Below are positions 10,855-22,659 of a DNA stretch of 64,000 bases, one piece after another; position 1 is the first letter of the stretch, and the number at the start of each line of letters is the position of its first letter. This DNA comes from Oegoconia quadripuncta (taxonomy: Eukaryota > Arthropoda > Insecta > Lepidoptera > Autostichidae), in the NCBI GenBank assembly GCA_949316235.1, contig OX438754.1, positions 5,503,501 to 5,567,500 of the forward strand. Reading direction: 5' to 3'. The position numbers were made by a program, and so were the translations under genes. The notes beneath the pieces were generated by a model. It was not told where the DNA came from. It saw only the letters and a program-made list of their open reading frames with translations, and ran no database searches.

Positions 10855-11092
10855 TTATACTAGATATTACCCGCGACTTCGTCCGTGTAGAATTCGTTCT
10901 ACTTTACCAAATGCGTCATTCTATAAATCAAAAGCAATCCCGCTAATCATATCTATCCTACAGGAACCAGTCACTTATGTTAATCCAGGTCCTAATATGT
11001 CTACCAACCAAATTTCAACCACATCGTGAAGGCGTGAATAGGTAACAAACATACATACATACCATACACACATATACACTTTCGATTTTATA
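10855..11092 (+). pseudogene. RTE-like LINE 3' tail
   Basis: The phrase ACCCGCGACTTCGTCCG, then GTTAATCCAGGT, CAAATTTCAACCACATC and a CATACATACATAC run are the familiar non-coding 3' tail of lepidopteran RTE-clade LINEs. No coding part remains. Confidence 0.6.
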
Positions 11093-11750
11093 ATTTTTTT
11101 TGGATAACATTTTTTGGGATAACATCTCACCATCGTCATCACCATTATTAGGCAAAAAAACTCGCTTCATGGCTATCAACCAAATACGCCAATCACCACC
11201 GTTATCATCATCATTAGGAAAAAAAAAAACAGTTTGTCAAATCATGAGATGCTACGTGGCGTGACTCGCATCTTATGGAAAAAACAGTCCACTGCGATAT
11301 AAGTCCTGTACACTTGTACCTTGGGGACTCTCCCAACTTAGTAAAGAGACTTTTTCCTTCATAGCATGCTGGACAGAACTACACTAGCATAATAATAATA
11401 AATTGACAATGGCATGCACCAGTTGTATTGGAATAGATCCGTCTTGACTAACATACAAATGCCATACAATCGACCTGATATTGTCGACCTGATAATCAGG
11501 AGTGGAGTCACCAGCTAAAAATTATTGGACTTCCATACTAAAGGTGATTTCAGAATGGTTTACCTTGTATAGGTAATCGAAAACTTTTACAAAAGTTCGT
11601 TCAAAAGTATCTATAATGTTTTAATATTTTTAGGTTGTATGTAATGATAGTAACAGTCCGTGGATGATATGCGGAGGATGATAAGTAATAAAACATTAAC
11701 ATTTAAAGGTTCAATAAAAAATTATAATATTTTAATGACAATATTAACGT
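11093..11750. other. Inter-exon stretch, nothing recognised
   Basis: AT-rich with small CATCAC-rich patches. No gene, finger or known repeat is seen. Confidence 0.3.
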
Positions 11751-11986
11751 TCAAAGTTTAATAAAAATCCCATCACGAACAATATAATTAGGTACTGGGT
11801 GGGTATGCGTAGCATTATTCATCCGAATCATTTGTTTATTCTTTGTCAACAAGAGTGACACCTTGCATATATTGTGATTGGTACATGTCCAGCGGTCACT
11901 CCATTTGTTTCGAGTGTTATTCCGGCAAAATGTATATCCATTTAACAAGACCACTTCCTTGCCATTCCTTTTACGAAGACAAACCA
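11751..11986 (-). CDS. mod(mdg4): F9: FLYWCH zinc-finger terminal exon
   Basis: Exon of 77 residues from the acceptor AG at 11987-11988 (aAC|AG, TG GTT TGT). It begins VCLRKRNGKEVVLLNGYTFC and ends DGIFIKL with a TGA stop. Cys pair CTNHNIC, His pair inside NATHTH. The TTTC...AAACAGT acceptor lies in a short pyrimidine run. It is the closest relative of F8. Confidence 0.88.
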
Positions 11987-12390
11987 CTGTTTCTATAAAA
12001 AAAAATATCGAATTTAATTGAGTAGTAAGCGAAATTAGAGTTTAAGAAATGAACTAATAATATTGCAATACCTAATCTAGCTTTATGCCCTGCAGTAACG
12101 TAAAATGAAATTTATTGCAATTTATTTAAGATTAGTTTGTTAGTTGCCATGATCAAATGGACCACCATGACTGCTAATATAATTGTAATACTGACTTAAA
12201 TAAAAAAAAAATAGAAATTGTGAATTGTTTGTTTCAAAAACTTTATCATAGAATTTTTTTATTAGTACAAGATTTACACGGTAATTATGTACAACTAATT
12301 AAATACTAAAATTGAGACATAAATTAAATATAAAACGAAATCTATATACAAAAAATATAAATATAGGTTTATAAGGAGTATCTGTACCTA

Positions 12391-12782
12391 CAAGGTGTTA
12401 ACGAAAATTTTCGATAAATTTTTACAGGCTGTTCAACTTCTGAATGCGACAGTTTCACTATTGTACTAACTCTGAAATTGCGAAAAGAAAATCAGCTATT
12501 TCATAAATATTAATTTTAATCATTTAATCATCATAAAAGGCTAAATTTAAATCATTGAAGGTGCCGCGCGGTTTTGATACAAGAATATCGTAACGTCCGT
12601 ATTTGTCCACTTAGCTGCCGCAGGGACACATACTTTGGTATGTACTCTCAAGCAAAGTGCGATTCCGAAGATATTAGTGTTTAATAATATATGTAAATTG
12701 ACCTATAAATATCTATTCTTTCCATTTTGGTTGAGTAATGATTGAATTTTTCGAAAAATTAGATATTTTCGTTAACATCCTG
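12391..12782. mobile_element. MITE with TGTTAACGAAAAT ends
   Basis: The left end (AGGTGTTAACGAAAATTTTCG) is mirrored at the right (ATATTTTCGTTAACATCCTG). The 390-bp body has no ORF and holds a small GC-rich patch (CTTAGCTGCCGCAGGGACAC). It is probably a non-autonomous DNA transposon. Confidence 0.6.
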
Positions 12783-13009
12783 AAATACCTAATATTATTT
12801 ATTTGTAGAAAAATATCTTATAAATAAATTAAATAACTAATTTCCCCCATTACGTAGACATGAGAAAGTAGTTATTCAATATCATATTAATGAGATCCAC
12901 TTTTGATAGAAAAATATAATTAGCGCCGCTAAAATTTGCCACAAATTTTTATATGTGTACTTGTGTATGTACCTGCAATATGGGAACGTCAATACTGCTC
13001 TTTTGAAAG

Positions 13010-13115
13010 CAGGTTTCAATTGAAGGCAGTCGTCATGACATTAATCCACTAATCATTAGGCTCATGGTGGATTATGGGTCATATCCTCTCCCAGTGAGAG
13101 GAGACTATGCCGCAA
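13010..13115. pseudogene. LINE tail fragment
   Basis: The stretch GGCTCATGGTGGATTATGGGTCATATCCTCTCCCAGTGAGAGGAGACTATG is of the kind seen at the 3' end of LINE ORFs in Lepidoptera. No coding frame is kept. Confidence 0.4.
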
Positions 13116-13148
13116 CATGATGTAAAGCTGTTGATGCAAATGTTATAT

Positions 13149-13300
13149 TGCATTTATTTGATTTGTGGTCGCAATTATACAATATAATATCAATTATGTC
13201 TACTAAGACCCCCTGTCTGATTCTGCAGCACTGTTTACATACCCATTTTCTGGCACTGCATTTATCTAATTTGTGGCCGCAATTATACAATATAAAATCA
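13149..13300. repeat. Two diverged copies of a 43-bp block
   Basis: GCATTTATTTGATTTGTGGTCGCAATT... at 13149-13191 recurs at 13258-13300 with a few changes. The spacing is about 109 bp. The second copy abuts the F10 3' end. Confidence 0.65.
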
Positions 13301-13308
13301 TTTGTCTT

Positions 13309-13541
13309 CTAGAGTTTTATATAGAGTCCATTACGAACTACGTGTTTAGGTGCCGGATGTGTATGATTTATGTTTGCTCGTATTATTTCCTTATTCTTAG
13401 TCATAGTGATACGTGCTCTGCAAATATTATTATTCGTACAAACCCAACGATCTGTTGTCTTATTCACACCGTTCAGGCAATATGTGTAACCATGTAAAAT
13501 TATCACATCCTTGCCAGTTGCCTTGTTACGGCATAACATTG
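13309..13541 (-). CDS. mod(mdg4): F10: FLYWCH zinc-finger terminal exon
   Basis: Exon of 76 residues from the acceptor AG at 13542-13543 (ttttttgcAG|CA ATG). The next codons give MLCRNKATGKDVIILHGYTYC; the ATG there is by chance in frame and is not a start. Cys pair CTNNNIC, then NHTH, and the end NGLYIKL. It has the best polypyrimidine tract of the group (a T run before GCAG). Confidence 0.88.
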
Positions 13542-13615
13542 CTGCAAAAAAAAAACAGAAGGTCAGATTTTAGTATTGTGATCGTTTTGTAAACAGCTGA
13601 ACAGCAAATAATATA

Positions 13616-13855
13616 GATAAATAAATATTTCATACACTTACACCAATCATCTAGTTCCAAACTATATAAGCAAAGCATTTACCATGGACACTAGACAACG
13701 GATAAACATACATAAATATTTATATAAACATCCATAACTCGGGAATAAGTGTTCGTAATCATCACACAAACATTTACCCCTCGCGGGATTCGAACCCGCA
13801 ACCGTTGGTTTCGCTGACAGGGTCACTATCCATTACACTAATCGGTCATCATAGA
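13616..13855 (-). mobile_element. tRNA-derived SINE family A, near full length
   Basis: Read on the minus strand the head gives GACCGATTxGTGTAxTGGATA (A box) and GCGGGTTCGAATCCCGCGAGG (B box). The body includes CATCACACAAACATTTACCCC on the plus strand, and the end is AT-rich. Boxes suggest a tRNA-derived Pol III promoter. Confidence 0.85.
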
Positions 13856-13879
13856 TAGTAATCAAAAAGATCGAGTTTA

Positions 13880-15030
13880 AACCTTACAAAAACACATAAA
13901 AAATCTAATTAACGAACAAAGTGGAGCACATACAGTCTACAAAGAGTCCATTACTAGAGATGTTCCTCTAACATGGAGCGATTTGCATCGCTTTCTAAGA
14001 GGAGATGTGTCATAATATCCACGCTGGTTATGCGGTTTGGTAATCGCAGTTTTATTGAGACGCTGTTGTCCATCACTTGTACATACTTTATGCTCACGAT
14101 CTAGATCGCATTTTGCGACACCGACGGGACGAACGGATTGGTCCTATTCTACTCCGTCGGGAGCCATATTATTTTGACAGTTATATGGGATTAAAATTAG
14201 GCTTACATAGATTTCCCCACAACAGAATGCTGTAGGTCAGTATGCTATGGAAATAACTGAAATAAACCAGCCTCGCGGTATCCACATCGGTTAAATAACG
14301 TATTTTTTAATCGCAAACACTGCAGAACTGAGGCGCTTCGCTTACTTATCGATATGTGGACCCTATTGCAGTCCTTTATCCAATGTAATACCCAGGAATA
14401 AAGTAGTGTCCACAAGCTCCAACTCTTCGTTTTTTACTAACACTTTAGTGGCTACCTGTTTGACATTTGGTAGTGAAAACTTTATACATTTGATTTTTTC
14501 TCATTAAGGAGTAGATTATTTGATGTGAAGCACTCAACCACCTTAGAGATTACTTACGTCATTACGATATAGCAAAGAAGTGTCATCAGCAAATATTGTT
14601 ATCTCATGATTGCCATCTATGCAATTCGGTGAATCATTAATATAAACAAGAAACAGGAACGGCCCGAGAATTGAATCCCGTGGAACACCTGTGCAAATGG
14701 CAGACCCTGACGATCTCACACCATTCACATCCACCCTCTGAACTCGATTACACAAGAACGATTCTAAGAGGTCGAGAGCACGGCCCGCAATACCATACCA
14801 TCCTGACCAGACCATCAAGATGTACACAATCAAAAGCCTTTGATAGGACACAGAAATTATCAATCGTATCTTGTGAATCTTCCGAGGATTCAAGGATATG
14901 CTCAATAAGCTCAACACCAGTATCGGTTGTTGAGAGACCCCGTGTGAATCCAAATTGCTTTGAAGTCATTAAGTTATTGGTATTGAAATAATTATCGACT
15001 GAATTCGGCTATGGTTCCTAGTGGAAAGTT
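13880..15030 (-). pseudogene. Jockey-like LINE reverse transcriptase fragment
   Basis: Minus-strand frames hold non-LTR reverse transcriptase motifs in order: QFGFTRGLSTTDTGVELI, LSKAFDCVHLDG, GVPRDSILGPFLFLVYIND (a PQGSxLGPxLF-like box) and the catalytic IFADDTSLLY near 14581. The motifs fall in two frames, so at least one frameshift is present. Downstream (to 13880) is decayed C-terminal sequence. It is a dead, truncated copy. Confidence 0.8.
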
Positions 15031-15182
15031 GTTCGTAATCAAGAGTAGCGTCACCAGTTAATGGGAATTAAACGAATTCAAATTCACGTTATCTGGTAGA
15101 CAAGGTGAATTTTCCTTTTATTTCTTTTTTATCTTATCTATGCAAAAATAGATATATGAATAAATTAAGTAATTAGAAATCA

Positions 15183-15412
15183 TTAAATCTTAATATATAC
15201 TCCATTTCGGATAACGTAACGTTGCGGTTGATGGCAGTGATCCAAGTTCGCTTTAAGTATTTCTCTCTCGTGGTTCACAATAATCCGTGCCTTGCATTTC
15301 GTATTATTGGTGCACATCCAGTAGGTTGTGGTTTTATAACTGCATTTACAATAGAATGTATATCCGTTGACTAAAGCTAACTCCTTACCAGCACCATTAA
15401 ATATCCATTTTG
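15183..15412 (-). CDS. mod(mdg4): F11: FLYWCH zinc-finger terminal exon without ATG
   Basis: Exon of 75 residues from the acceptor AG at 15413-15414. It reads KWIFNGAGKELALVNGYTFYC, then C-x5-C (CTNNTKC) and H-C-H, and ends NGVYIKI-TAA. There is no ATG near its start, so ORF searches miss it. F12 and F13 are close relatives (shared GKELALV/GKELVLI and KANL before the His pair). A tandem AGAG makes an acceptor two bases further upstream possible but out of phase. Confidence 0.88.
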
Positions 15413-15694
15413 CTCTAACAAACCGAGTGTAAGAAAGAATTGAAACAAGAACTCAGTGACTAATAAACATTTACAAAATCATAATAATGGAGATACAAAC
15501 TGAATTTTTACTTGAATGCCTCCACAGGGTAACCATTTTAGAGTATATATGTATTTAGATTTGTATGTTACGTCCTGCCCAAAAGGCTTCATCTCAGGTA
15601 GTCATAAGACACATTTCATGAAATAAAAGTCTAACATGACAACTGTAAAATTCCAAATATGCTGTTTTTGCAAAAATTTTTGGTTTATAAATAC

Positions 15695-15972
15695 TTATAT
15701 AAATAATAAACAAATATCCTTGGACATACACACAACGCCATCTAGTTCCACAGTAAGCAACTATATGCTTGTGTTGTGGATACCAGATGGTTGATATAAT
15801 ACAATTTTTTTTTTTTTTTGTAAATAAATACTTATTATAAATGAAAACATCCATAACTCGGGTACACATGTCCGTATTCATCACACAAACATATGCCTCT
15901 AGCGGGATTCGACACCGCAACCTTTTGGTATAGTGGTCAGAGTTGCTAACCACTACACCAAACAGGTCGTTT
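15695..15972 (-). mobile_element. SINE family B, near full length
   Basis: Minus-strand head GACCTGTTTGGTGTAGTGGTTAGCAACTCTG (A box) and a partly eroded B box region, then the body (GTGTACCCGAGTTATGGATG) and the 3' part with GTGGAACTAGATGGCG. It is the most complete copy besides the one at 61000-61255. Confidence 0.8.
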
Positions 15973-17165
15973 ATAATATTCCAACTTCTTTAAAAATAGC
16001 CTTATGTAGTGCGGTCTTCTGTTACTAGGAGAGGAGTAGGAGTGTGGGTTAATTCATTTGTGTTACACCGGCTGGACGAGCTGCTCCTGCTGTAGATCTA
16101 CCCCTAGCCGTCAGTAAATCATTCAGCAGAGGCCGGTGGACTGGCAGTGAGACAACCCTGTCCTGTGCACATTGCACGACGTGCACACCCCCATATCCTT
16201 CCCACTTTCCGTCTGTTGCCTTAGGTCGTACGGTAGCAGACTTCCCGTACTATTTAGGGCTACGCTGTTAGGTAATTAGGGTTGTGCGCAAGTTACAGTT
16301 TGCGCCCTCACATATTCATGTAACGTCAGCTGGCTATTACAGCACACGACACGTCCACAATATAGTTACATTAATAGTTGACTGTAACAAAGAAACCGTA
16401 CAGACTCTACAGCGATGCTCAAAATAACTAGTTGACCTTACAGCTGTATTGTTTTAAAGTCTTGGTTTACAAGAAGTTTTATTGTTTTAACGTGTAAAAC
16501 AATAAACTTCATTTGTGTTTGGTTCACTGTCCGTGAAAGTGTTAATGACTGACATCTATTGAAAACAACCAAAATCGACAATTTAACGTGCGCTCCGAAG
16601 CACACAAATAGTATTGAAATATCACCAGTAACCATTCACCGACCAACCACGGCAAACATTGGTCACTATGCTAATAAAAGAATTATTATCGCAGCCGCAC
16701 CACGTGATCCTGACCTTTATTTAATTTATGGATTAAAATAATACCTCGCCAAAATAGAAGTTTAAACAACCTTTAATATTTGATTTCATACAAGGAAAAA
16801 GATTACCGTTTGCCTGAATGCACTATTTTTATATGGCAATGAAAACACAGCGACCTTTTGACCTTGCTCGTAGAAATGAAAAGAAAAATGCAAGGTTTGT
16901 CTCGCCCTATCGAAACAAAAGGAAATGATTCCCTTAAACAACGTGGAATATAATCATCTGCCTTCAAAGTAATTTGAAATTTTGATTTATGAAAGATATA
17001 ATATCTTCAACTTGGGTAAAATTGCGATAGTTGCCGTAGAAGGATTGTCCTTTTAGGCAGCATTTCGAGTGACGTGACAATCGTCCATGAATGTGCCTCT
17101 GTCTAGCACAACATGAAACTTATAATTATTTCAACTACGATGTAGAATTGTACAACTTACAAGAA
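15973..17165. other. Gap with unclassified, partly GC-rich sequence
   Basis: 16030-16350 is less AT-rich (CACCGGCTGGACGAGCTGCTC...) with no intact frame and may be old element DNA. The phrase GGTTCACTGTCCGTGAAAGTGTT at 16520-16542 matches, in reverse, the first bases of the window (TTCACGGACAGTGAACC at 38-54), so a repeat is shared by both. Confidence 0.35.
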
Positions 17166-17540
17166 ATTGAAATAATAATAATAAATGTCTTTGCACAAAT
17201 ACACAGCGCCATCTAGGTCCACAGTAAGCATCTAGGCTTGTGTTATGGATACTAGATGGTTGATAAACTACACAAATATTGTTTAAACGACTTCAAAAAA
17301 GGACGAGGTTCTGTATTCGGGGCGTATTTTTTTTTTTTATGTATGTACACCGATATCACCGAGATTTGGAGGTTGATTCACATGGTTCTTTTTTGTAAAT
17401 AAATACATATATAAATGAAAAACATCCATAACTCGGGAACACATGTCTGTATTCATCATACAAACATATGCCCCTAGCGGGATTCGAACCCACGACCATT
17501 TGGTGTAATAGCAGAGTTTCTAACCACTAAACCAAACAAG
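17165..17540 (-). mobile_element. SINE family B with an internal insertion
   Basis: Family B sequence is interrupted at about 17278-17392 by about 115 bp (TTTAAACGACTTCAAAAAAGGACG...) unlike other copies. The head lies against F12, with its first bases just 8-10 bp from the F12 stop codon. Confidence 0.65.
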
Positions 17541-17547
17541 AATCCCA

Positions 17548-17777
17548 TTAAAGCTTTATATATACACCATCCTGAATAATATATCGCGGCGGTTCATGAT
17601 CGTGAGCCAAGTTCGCTTTAAGTATCACCCTTTCAGGGCCCACAATGATCCGCGCCTTACATCTAATGTGGTTGGTGCACTTCCAATGATTTGTAATTCT
17701 ATATCTGTGTTTACAGTAGAATGTAAATCCATTGATTAGAACTAGCTCTTTACCAGCATGATTAAACACCCAGGTTA
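17548..17777 (-). CDS. mod(mdg4): F12: FLYWCH zinc-finger terminal exon
   Basis: Exon of 75 residues from the acceptor AG at 17778-17779 (ttttcAG|TA ACC TGG). It reads TWVFNHAGKELVLINGFTFYC; Cys pair CTNHIRC; His pair H-D-H; end DGVYIKL. VGPERVIL is shared with F13 (VGPEKIIV). A SINE lies almost at its stop codon, so the native poly(A) site may be lost or supplied by the SINE. Confidence 0.88.
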
Positions 17778-17885
17778 CTGAAAAGGAAACAAGAAGCAGA
17801 AGTTAGTCTCCAAAAAAAACATAGATCACACCTTTGCAAAGTCATTTTACTATAACAATGGGGAGTAAGTTAATAAATTGTGTGT

Positions 17886-18105
17886 AATAAATAAATATTT
17901 CGGACACTTACAACAATCACCTAGTCCCAAACTAAGCAAAGCTTGCACAATAGATAACGGATAAACATACACAAAATTTATATAAACATCCACGACTCGG
18001 GAATAAATTCGTATTCATCACACTACCATTCACCTCTCGCGGGATTCGAACCCGCAATCGTTGGTTTCGCAGACAGGGTCACTATCCACTAGGCCAATCG
18101 GTAGT
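17886..18105 (-). mobile_element. tRNA-derived SINE family A
   Basis: Minus strand: A box (ACCGATTGGCCTAGTGGATAG) and B box (GCGGGTTCGAATCCCGC) are intact, body as in the 13616 copy with a few gaps. Confidence 0.8.
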
Positions 18106-18142
18106 CAAAATACAAGTGCTGAAATTGTGCCATATAGGTTAA

Positions 18143-18388
18143 GGTGCGTTCAAGGCCATGTACCAATGAGTTTTTAAATTTAATTTAATTACTTATGAAC
18201 TTTTATCCGACTGCTCTTAAACGGTGAAGGAAAACATTGTGAGGCAGGTCTGAAAAATAATTCTAAGGCATGTGAAGTCCCCAACCCGGATTGGGCCAGC
18301 GTGACGGTCTATGGCCCATTCTCCCTCATTATATGAAGGAAGGCCTATATCCCTGCACTGGCATGTTTACGGGCTGATGATGATAATG
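18143..18388 (+). mobile_element. SINE family D, head missing
   Basis: Shared with the fuller copy at 48541-48836: GGCCATGTACCAATGAG, CCGACTGCTCTTAAACGGTG, CATGTGAAGTCCCCAACCC, and the end TTTACGGGCTGATGATGAT. The tRNA-like head is not seen. Confidence 0.75.
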
Positions 18389-18642
18389 AGTGCCCAAAGG
18401 AAAAAAAATGTACCACTGTTTATGAGTTATTCAATATTTTAAATGAGTGATCTGGCGTCACGTGTTGCTGGAATCCTCATTCTCATACGCAGAGACTGCT
18501 TTACCTACGATTATAATATAATATCCCAAAAAATTGTACATAAATAGTGGCACCGAAATATACAAGTCCCATAAATAGTTCTTCAAAAACAACGAAGTTA
18601 TTTAGATATCTTTCTAAAAGGGGCAAATTGTGGATATTTAGA

Positions 18643-18885
18643 CGACCGATTGGTGTAGTGGATAGTGACCCTGTCAGCGAAACCAACGGTTGCGGGTTCG
18701 AATCCCGCGACGGGTAAATGTTTGTGTGATGAATATGAACATTTATTCCTGAGTCATGAATGTTTATATAAATATTTATGTATGTTTATCCGTTATCTAG
18801 TATTCATAGTACAAGCTTTGCTTAGTTTGGGATTTGATGATTGGCGTAAGTGTTCGAAATATTTATTATTATTGAATATTATTTA
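18643..18885 (+). mobile_element. tRNA-derived SINE family A, full length
   Basis: Head at 18643: GACCGATTGGTGTAGTGGAT (A box), GCGGGTTCGAATCCCGCGAC (B box), body GGGTAAATGTTTGTGTGATG and the 3' part with AAGCTTTGCTTAGTTTGGG. It is the best plus-strand copy. Confidence 0.85.
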
Positions 18886-19443
18886 ATCTAAAATAGCATG
18901 TAGTTCTGGCTCCTATATTACTAAGCAAAGTCTGTGCGCCAGAAGACAATCGCTTTCTATTTTATATAAATATTACTATATGTTTATTCATTATGCAGAT
19001 GTCTTCTTTGATTGTCTATTGGGAAAAATAAACAGTATTCCCAGTGCAACGGCTATTTATTGAATGAATTAAAACGACAAAACAATCGGAACGAACGAAG
19101 TGGGCAAACGAATGAACTAATGAATTTTAACTTTGATAATAGTGTCCATGAAAATAACTGTACATGTCAGATTCAAGTTTTAATGTCAGATCACAATACT
19201 TGTTTGATACCTATATAGTATTTAAATATTTAAATTTTTAGCAAAGAAAATCTAAGAAAATTACTAGTCATGATGACAGAAAGATTGGCTATTTATATAT
19301 ACTAGAGGTCTATGAATTGCAAGTATTTGGGCATAACAATTGAGTACCCACTTGATACCTAATACACACATTTATGTAAAATTACAGGTGGTTTAATTAG
19401 TTTCCACCATGTTTACTTACTCGTTTGTCTTAAAATTAACTAA

Positions 19444-20085
19444 AAAATCGGTCCAGTCACACTCAGTGTAGGGTTCTGTTGTCCGTCAGGGTGCGGACTT
19501 AGAATAAGGCTTTTTGTTTGATAAATAACTTTTCAATAGAAAGTACATTTTAAGTTTTCCGACTTACTGTGGAACTAGATGGCGCTGTGTGTATGTCTAA
19601 GGATATTCATTTATTTATTATTTATTATTAATTACCATTAACTTGTACAGCCTACTTAGATGTGATGGTCTTCAATTTCACATTATTATATATACTCCTG
19701 CCGTGAATTGTTTTACGTATTCAAAAACAACCGTTTAGCTGGCAACTCCCTCAATACATTTTAGCATTTTAAAGCTAAAAACGGATCCCTGAATCGAAAC
19801 TGTTCAAGAAAACCTGTAATTTTTTAACGAGCAATCCAACTATATCCCACACAATGGGGTACGAAAATATCATCCTCGCTTTACGGGTAGGGGAGATACC
19901 CCCAAATTTTTTTTTTCAAGATATCAATTTAGCACATTTTTGGCCTGATTAACATTACCCATGCCAAATTACACCTTTCTAGTATTAACAAGTACTAACA
20001 GCCTTTGAGCTAAGCCACGGACAGACTGTCAGATATGGCGAAACTATAATGGTTCCTTTGACTACGGAACCCTACAACCCAGATT
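19444..20085. repeat. Dispersed repeat with a nested SINE B tail
   Basis: The ends resemble a widespread lepidopteran repeat: AGGGTTCTGTTGTCCGTCAGG at 19471 and, inverted, TGACTACGGAACCCTACAA at 20060-20078. A family B tail (19561-19625, GTGGAACTAGATGGCGC) lies inside. No ORF of note. Confidence 0.5.
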
Positions 20086-20284
20086 ATTCATATAGTACAC
20101 CCAGAAGTTTAATAAAAAAAATATACATCGTAACCTTTTATTACCTATATTATGTATACAATACAATAGAATACAAATCCAATTTTATAGCACGACAGAA
20201 AATAATTGACATTCACAGAAAGTTGATAAGAGTGGCCCGTATAACTTGACGACCTATTAAATTATTATATTTATGCAAAGAAAA

Positions 20285-20515
20285 ATTAATAATAAATAAA
20301 TATCTTTTGACATACCATACATAGAGCGCCATCTAGTTCCAAGCTTAGTGTGGAAAAGATAAGGATATCAGATGGTTGAAATACTAAACAAATACCTTTG
20401 TTTTTTGTAAATATGTAGTACATATTATATTATAAACATATTATGCCCCTAGCGGTATTCGAACCCACGACCTTTTGGTATAGCAGTTAAGGTTTCTAAC
20501 CATATTAGACCATAC
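20285..20515 (-). mobile_element. SINE family B, decayed
   Basis: Tail (GCGCCATCTAGTTCCAAGC), a deletion in the body, then the B-box region (GCGGTATTCGAACCCACGAC on plus) and head. More mutated than other copies. Confidence 0.6.
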
Positions 20516-20548
20516 AACAATAATAATTAACTAACTCTCAAGAAACCA

Positions 20549-20778
20549 TTATATCTTTATATACACTCCGTCTCGAATAACGTAACTTGGCGGTTGATGT
20601 GTGTGATCCAAGTTCGCCTTAACTATTATCTTCTCAGGGCCCACAATGAGTCGCGCCTTGCATCTTGTATTATTTGTGCATTTCCAATGAGTAGTAACTT
20701 TATAACTGTGTTCACAGTAGAAAGTAAACCCGTCGACTAAAGCTAGCTCTTTACCAGCCCTATTGAACACCCACATAG
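20549..20778 (-). CDS. mod(mdg4): F13: FLYWCH zinc-finger terminal exon
   Basis: Exon of 75 residues from the acceptor AG at 20779-20780 (ttttcAG|CT ATG TGG). MWVFNRAGKELALVDGFTFYC; Cys pair CTNNTRC; His pair H-T-H; end DGVYIKI. It shares KARxIVGPE with F12. The in-frame ATG at the second codon is not a start, as F11 and F12 lack it. Confidence 0.88.
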
Positions 20779-21940
20779 CTGAAAAGAAAATTTCAATAAA
20801 TTAAAAAAAAATCAGATTTAAAATAAAAATACATGGATCGCACTTTTGCAAAAGACCACAATCCTAGAATAACTATTAAGGAGGGATACATTAATAGTGC
20901 TGAACTTTTAAATTATTCAAAATTATCATAATAGGGCTTCACGACAAAGGTAGAGGTTCTCTAATCTATAGGCAAATAAAGTTTTCTAATTCCATGAAAG
21001 CATTTAGCTCTAGAACTATAAAAAATATACTTAACAAGAGTTAACTTACCAGTTTAAATCAAGCGAGCACTGCTCTAAAATTTGTCACAGTTTGAACTAT
21101 ACAATATGCTGAATGAGTTTTTTTACCATAAGGAAAAAAATAGGGCATATAATGTATTGGCACAGGTATATAGTTTAATTATTTTATTTTCAAAACCGTC
21201 ATCGACTAAAGCCTCGTGTAATTTGACGGTCGCGATTATAGCCTATTCCATATAACTACATCATTAAATTAAATAAATTTTAAAAAATTAAGGTACATTG
21301 AGTTTTTAATAAATTTCGCATAATTCCGAATCCCGCCAGTCGCATATCAATCTCCGGCCAGCGTGTGCGTCGATATGGTTTTGAAAAAAAAAAAAAAAAA
21401 CGACCTATGCCAATAACTTCTATTTCACTTACATAATTCGCCCTATTATTTTACTTACGTTAAAAAAAACTCATCCGGTAGGTATATAAGAATAAGATAA
21501 AATGTATAGTAATTATTTATATAGCAATTTAATACCTGCATCCGTATTTTGCACAACCTGCCTGTTCTCTAAAGTTCTCACTCCTACACCCAAAGGATAC
21601 ACGGAAGAGATCGTTTTTTTTATTTTATTTAGGATACAATCATTATTATTTTTTTTTTTTTTTTCATTTATTTCTTTTAATGCATTCTTTTACAATATTG
21701 TGGCAGGAGCCTCCTTTTAAGCATAATAATGCCTGTATTAGGAGACTATTGATACATCTTATAACTTAGTCATCTAAATATACCTGTCTTCAATAATTTA
21801 TATTACCTACAAAGTTAAATACAAAAAGACTAACATTGCGATAACACTACTGTTACCTAGACTAATTTACTGTGGTACTCGATAAGACCTTTTTGAATTT
21901 ATTTAAAGAATAATATTATAATAACTGAATATATCTACAT
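20779..21940. other. Inter-exon stretch with low-complexity runs
   Basis: AT-rich, with oligo(A) at 21385-21402, a repeat block at 21400-21470 also seen near 995, and oligo(T) runs near 21650. No gene is seen. Confidence 0.3.
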
Positions 21941-21956
21941 TGCAAATCTTTTCAAT

Positions 21957-22203
21957 GTTCCTTTAACTTGTCTTACAAAACTATTGGCGACATAACAACT
22001 GCTGCAACTAGCAACAAAGAAAAGAGGTTTTCTATTTTTTTTTATCCACAACGGGTTGGTACTTGACCTCAATCACACCTGATGTTAAGTGAAGATGAAG
22101 TCCTTTAACTTGTCTTACAAAACTATTGGCGACATAACAACTGCTGCAACTAGCAACAAAGAAAAGAGGTTTTCTATTTTTTTTTATCCACAACGGTTTG
22201 GTA
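21957..22203. repeat. Tandem duplication, unit about 141 bp
   Basis: CCTTTAACTTGTCTTACAAAACTATTGGCG... to TTTTTATCCACAACGG occurs twice in a row, the copies nearly identical. The junction lies within the start of a family C SINE fragment. Confidence 0.8.
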
Positions 22204-22264
22204 CAAACCGTTATGCATAAAAAAAAAGGCCTATATCCCGCGGAGTGTGGACGTGGGTTTCTAT

Positions 22265-22560
22265 TGATGGATCTGTATCTGTGAATGCTGGGTATGGCAG
22301 AAGAATAAAAGTAGAATTAATGTAGTGGAAATGACACCACTGAGAAGTATGAATGGGGTGACTTTGAAAAATAGAATCAGGAATAATGTAATTAGGGAGT
22401 TAAGCAGAGTGAATGAAGACGTAGTGACAAAGATTGAAAAAGGTTTGCTGAGATGGTTTGGACACAAGGAGAAGATGAATGAAAGAAGACTAGCGAAGAG
22501 ATATACGTTGCGAGTGTGTCTGTAGTCTACTCCTACAGGAAACAGGTGTAACTTTATGTA
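22265..22560 (+). pseudogene. RTE-like LINE C-terminal fragment
   Basis: The plus frame reads TPLRSMNGVTLKNRIRNNVI and KIEKGLLRWFGHKEKMNERR, typical of the end of a lepidopteran RTE-type endonuclease/reverse transcriptase. It matches the missing C-terminus of the larger minus-strand fragment at 25340-26545. Confidence 0.75.
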
Positions 22561-22659
22561 AGTATATCTAAGTATGTATGACTACTTGTTATCGGAAGTT
22601 TAGAACAAGAGCAATCCTGAATGGTCTAGTCAAAATCCAATAACATTTTCTCGAAAATG

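Noticed and set aside
14671..14991. Plus-strand ORF over the LINE at 14.5-15 kb
   Set aside because: It is antisense to the reverse transcriptase frame with its FADD motif.
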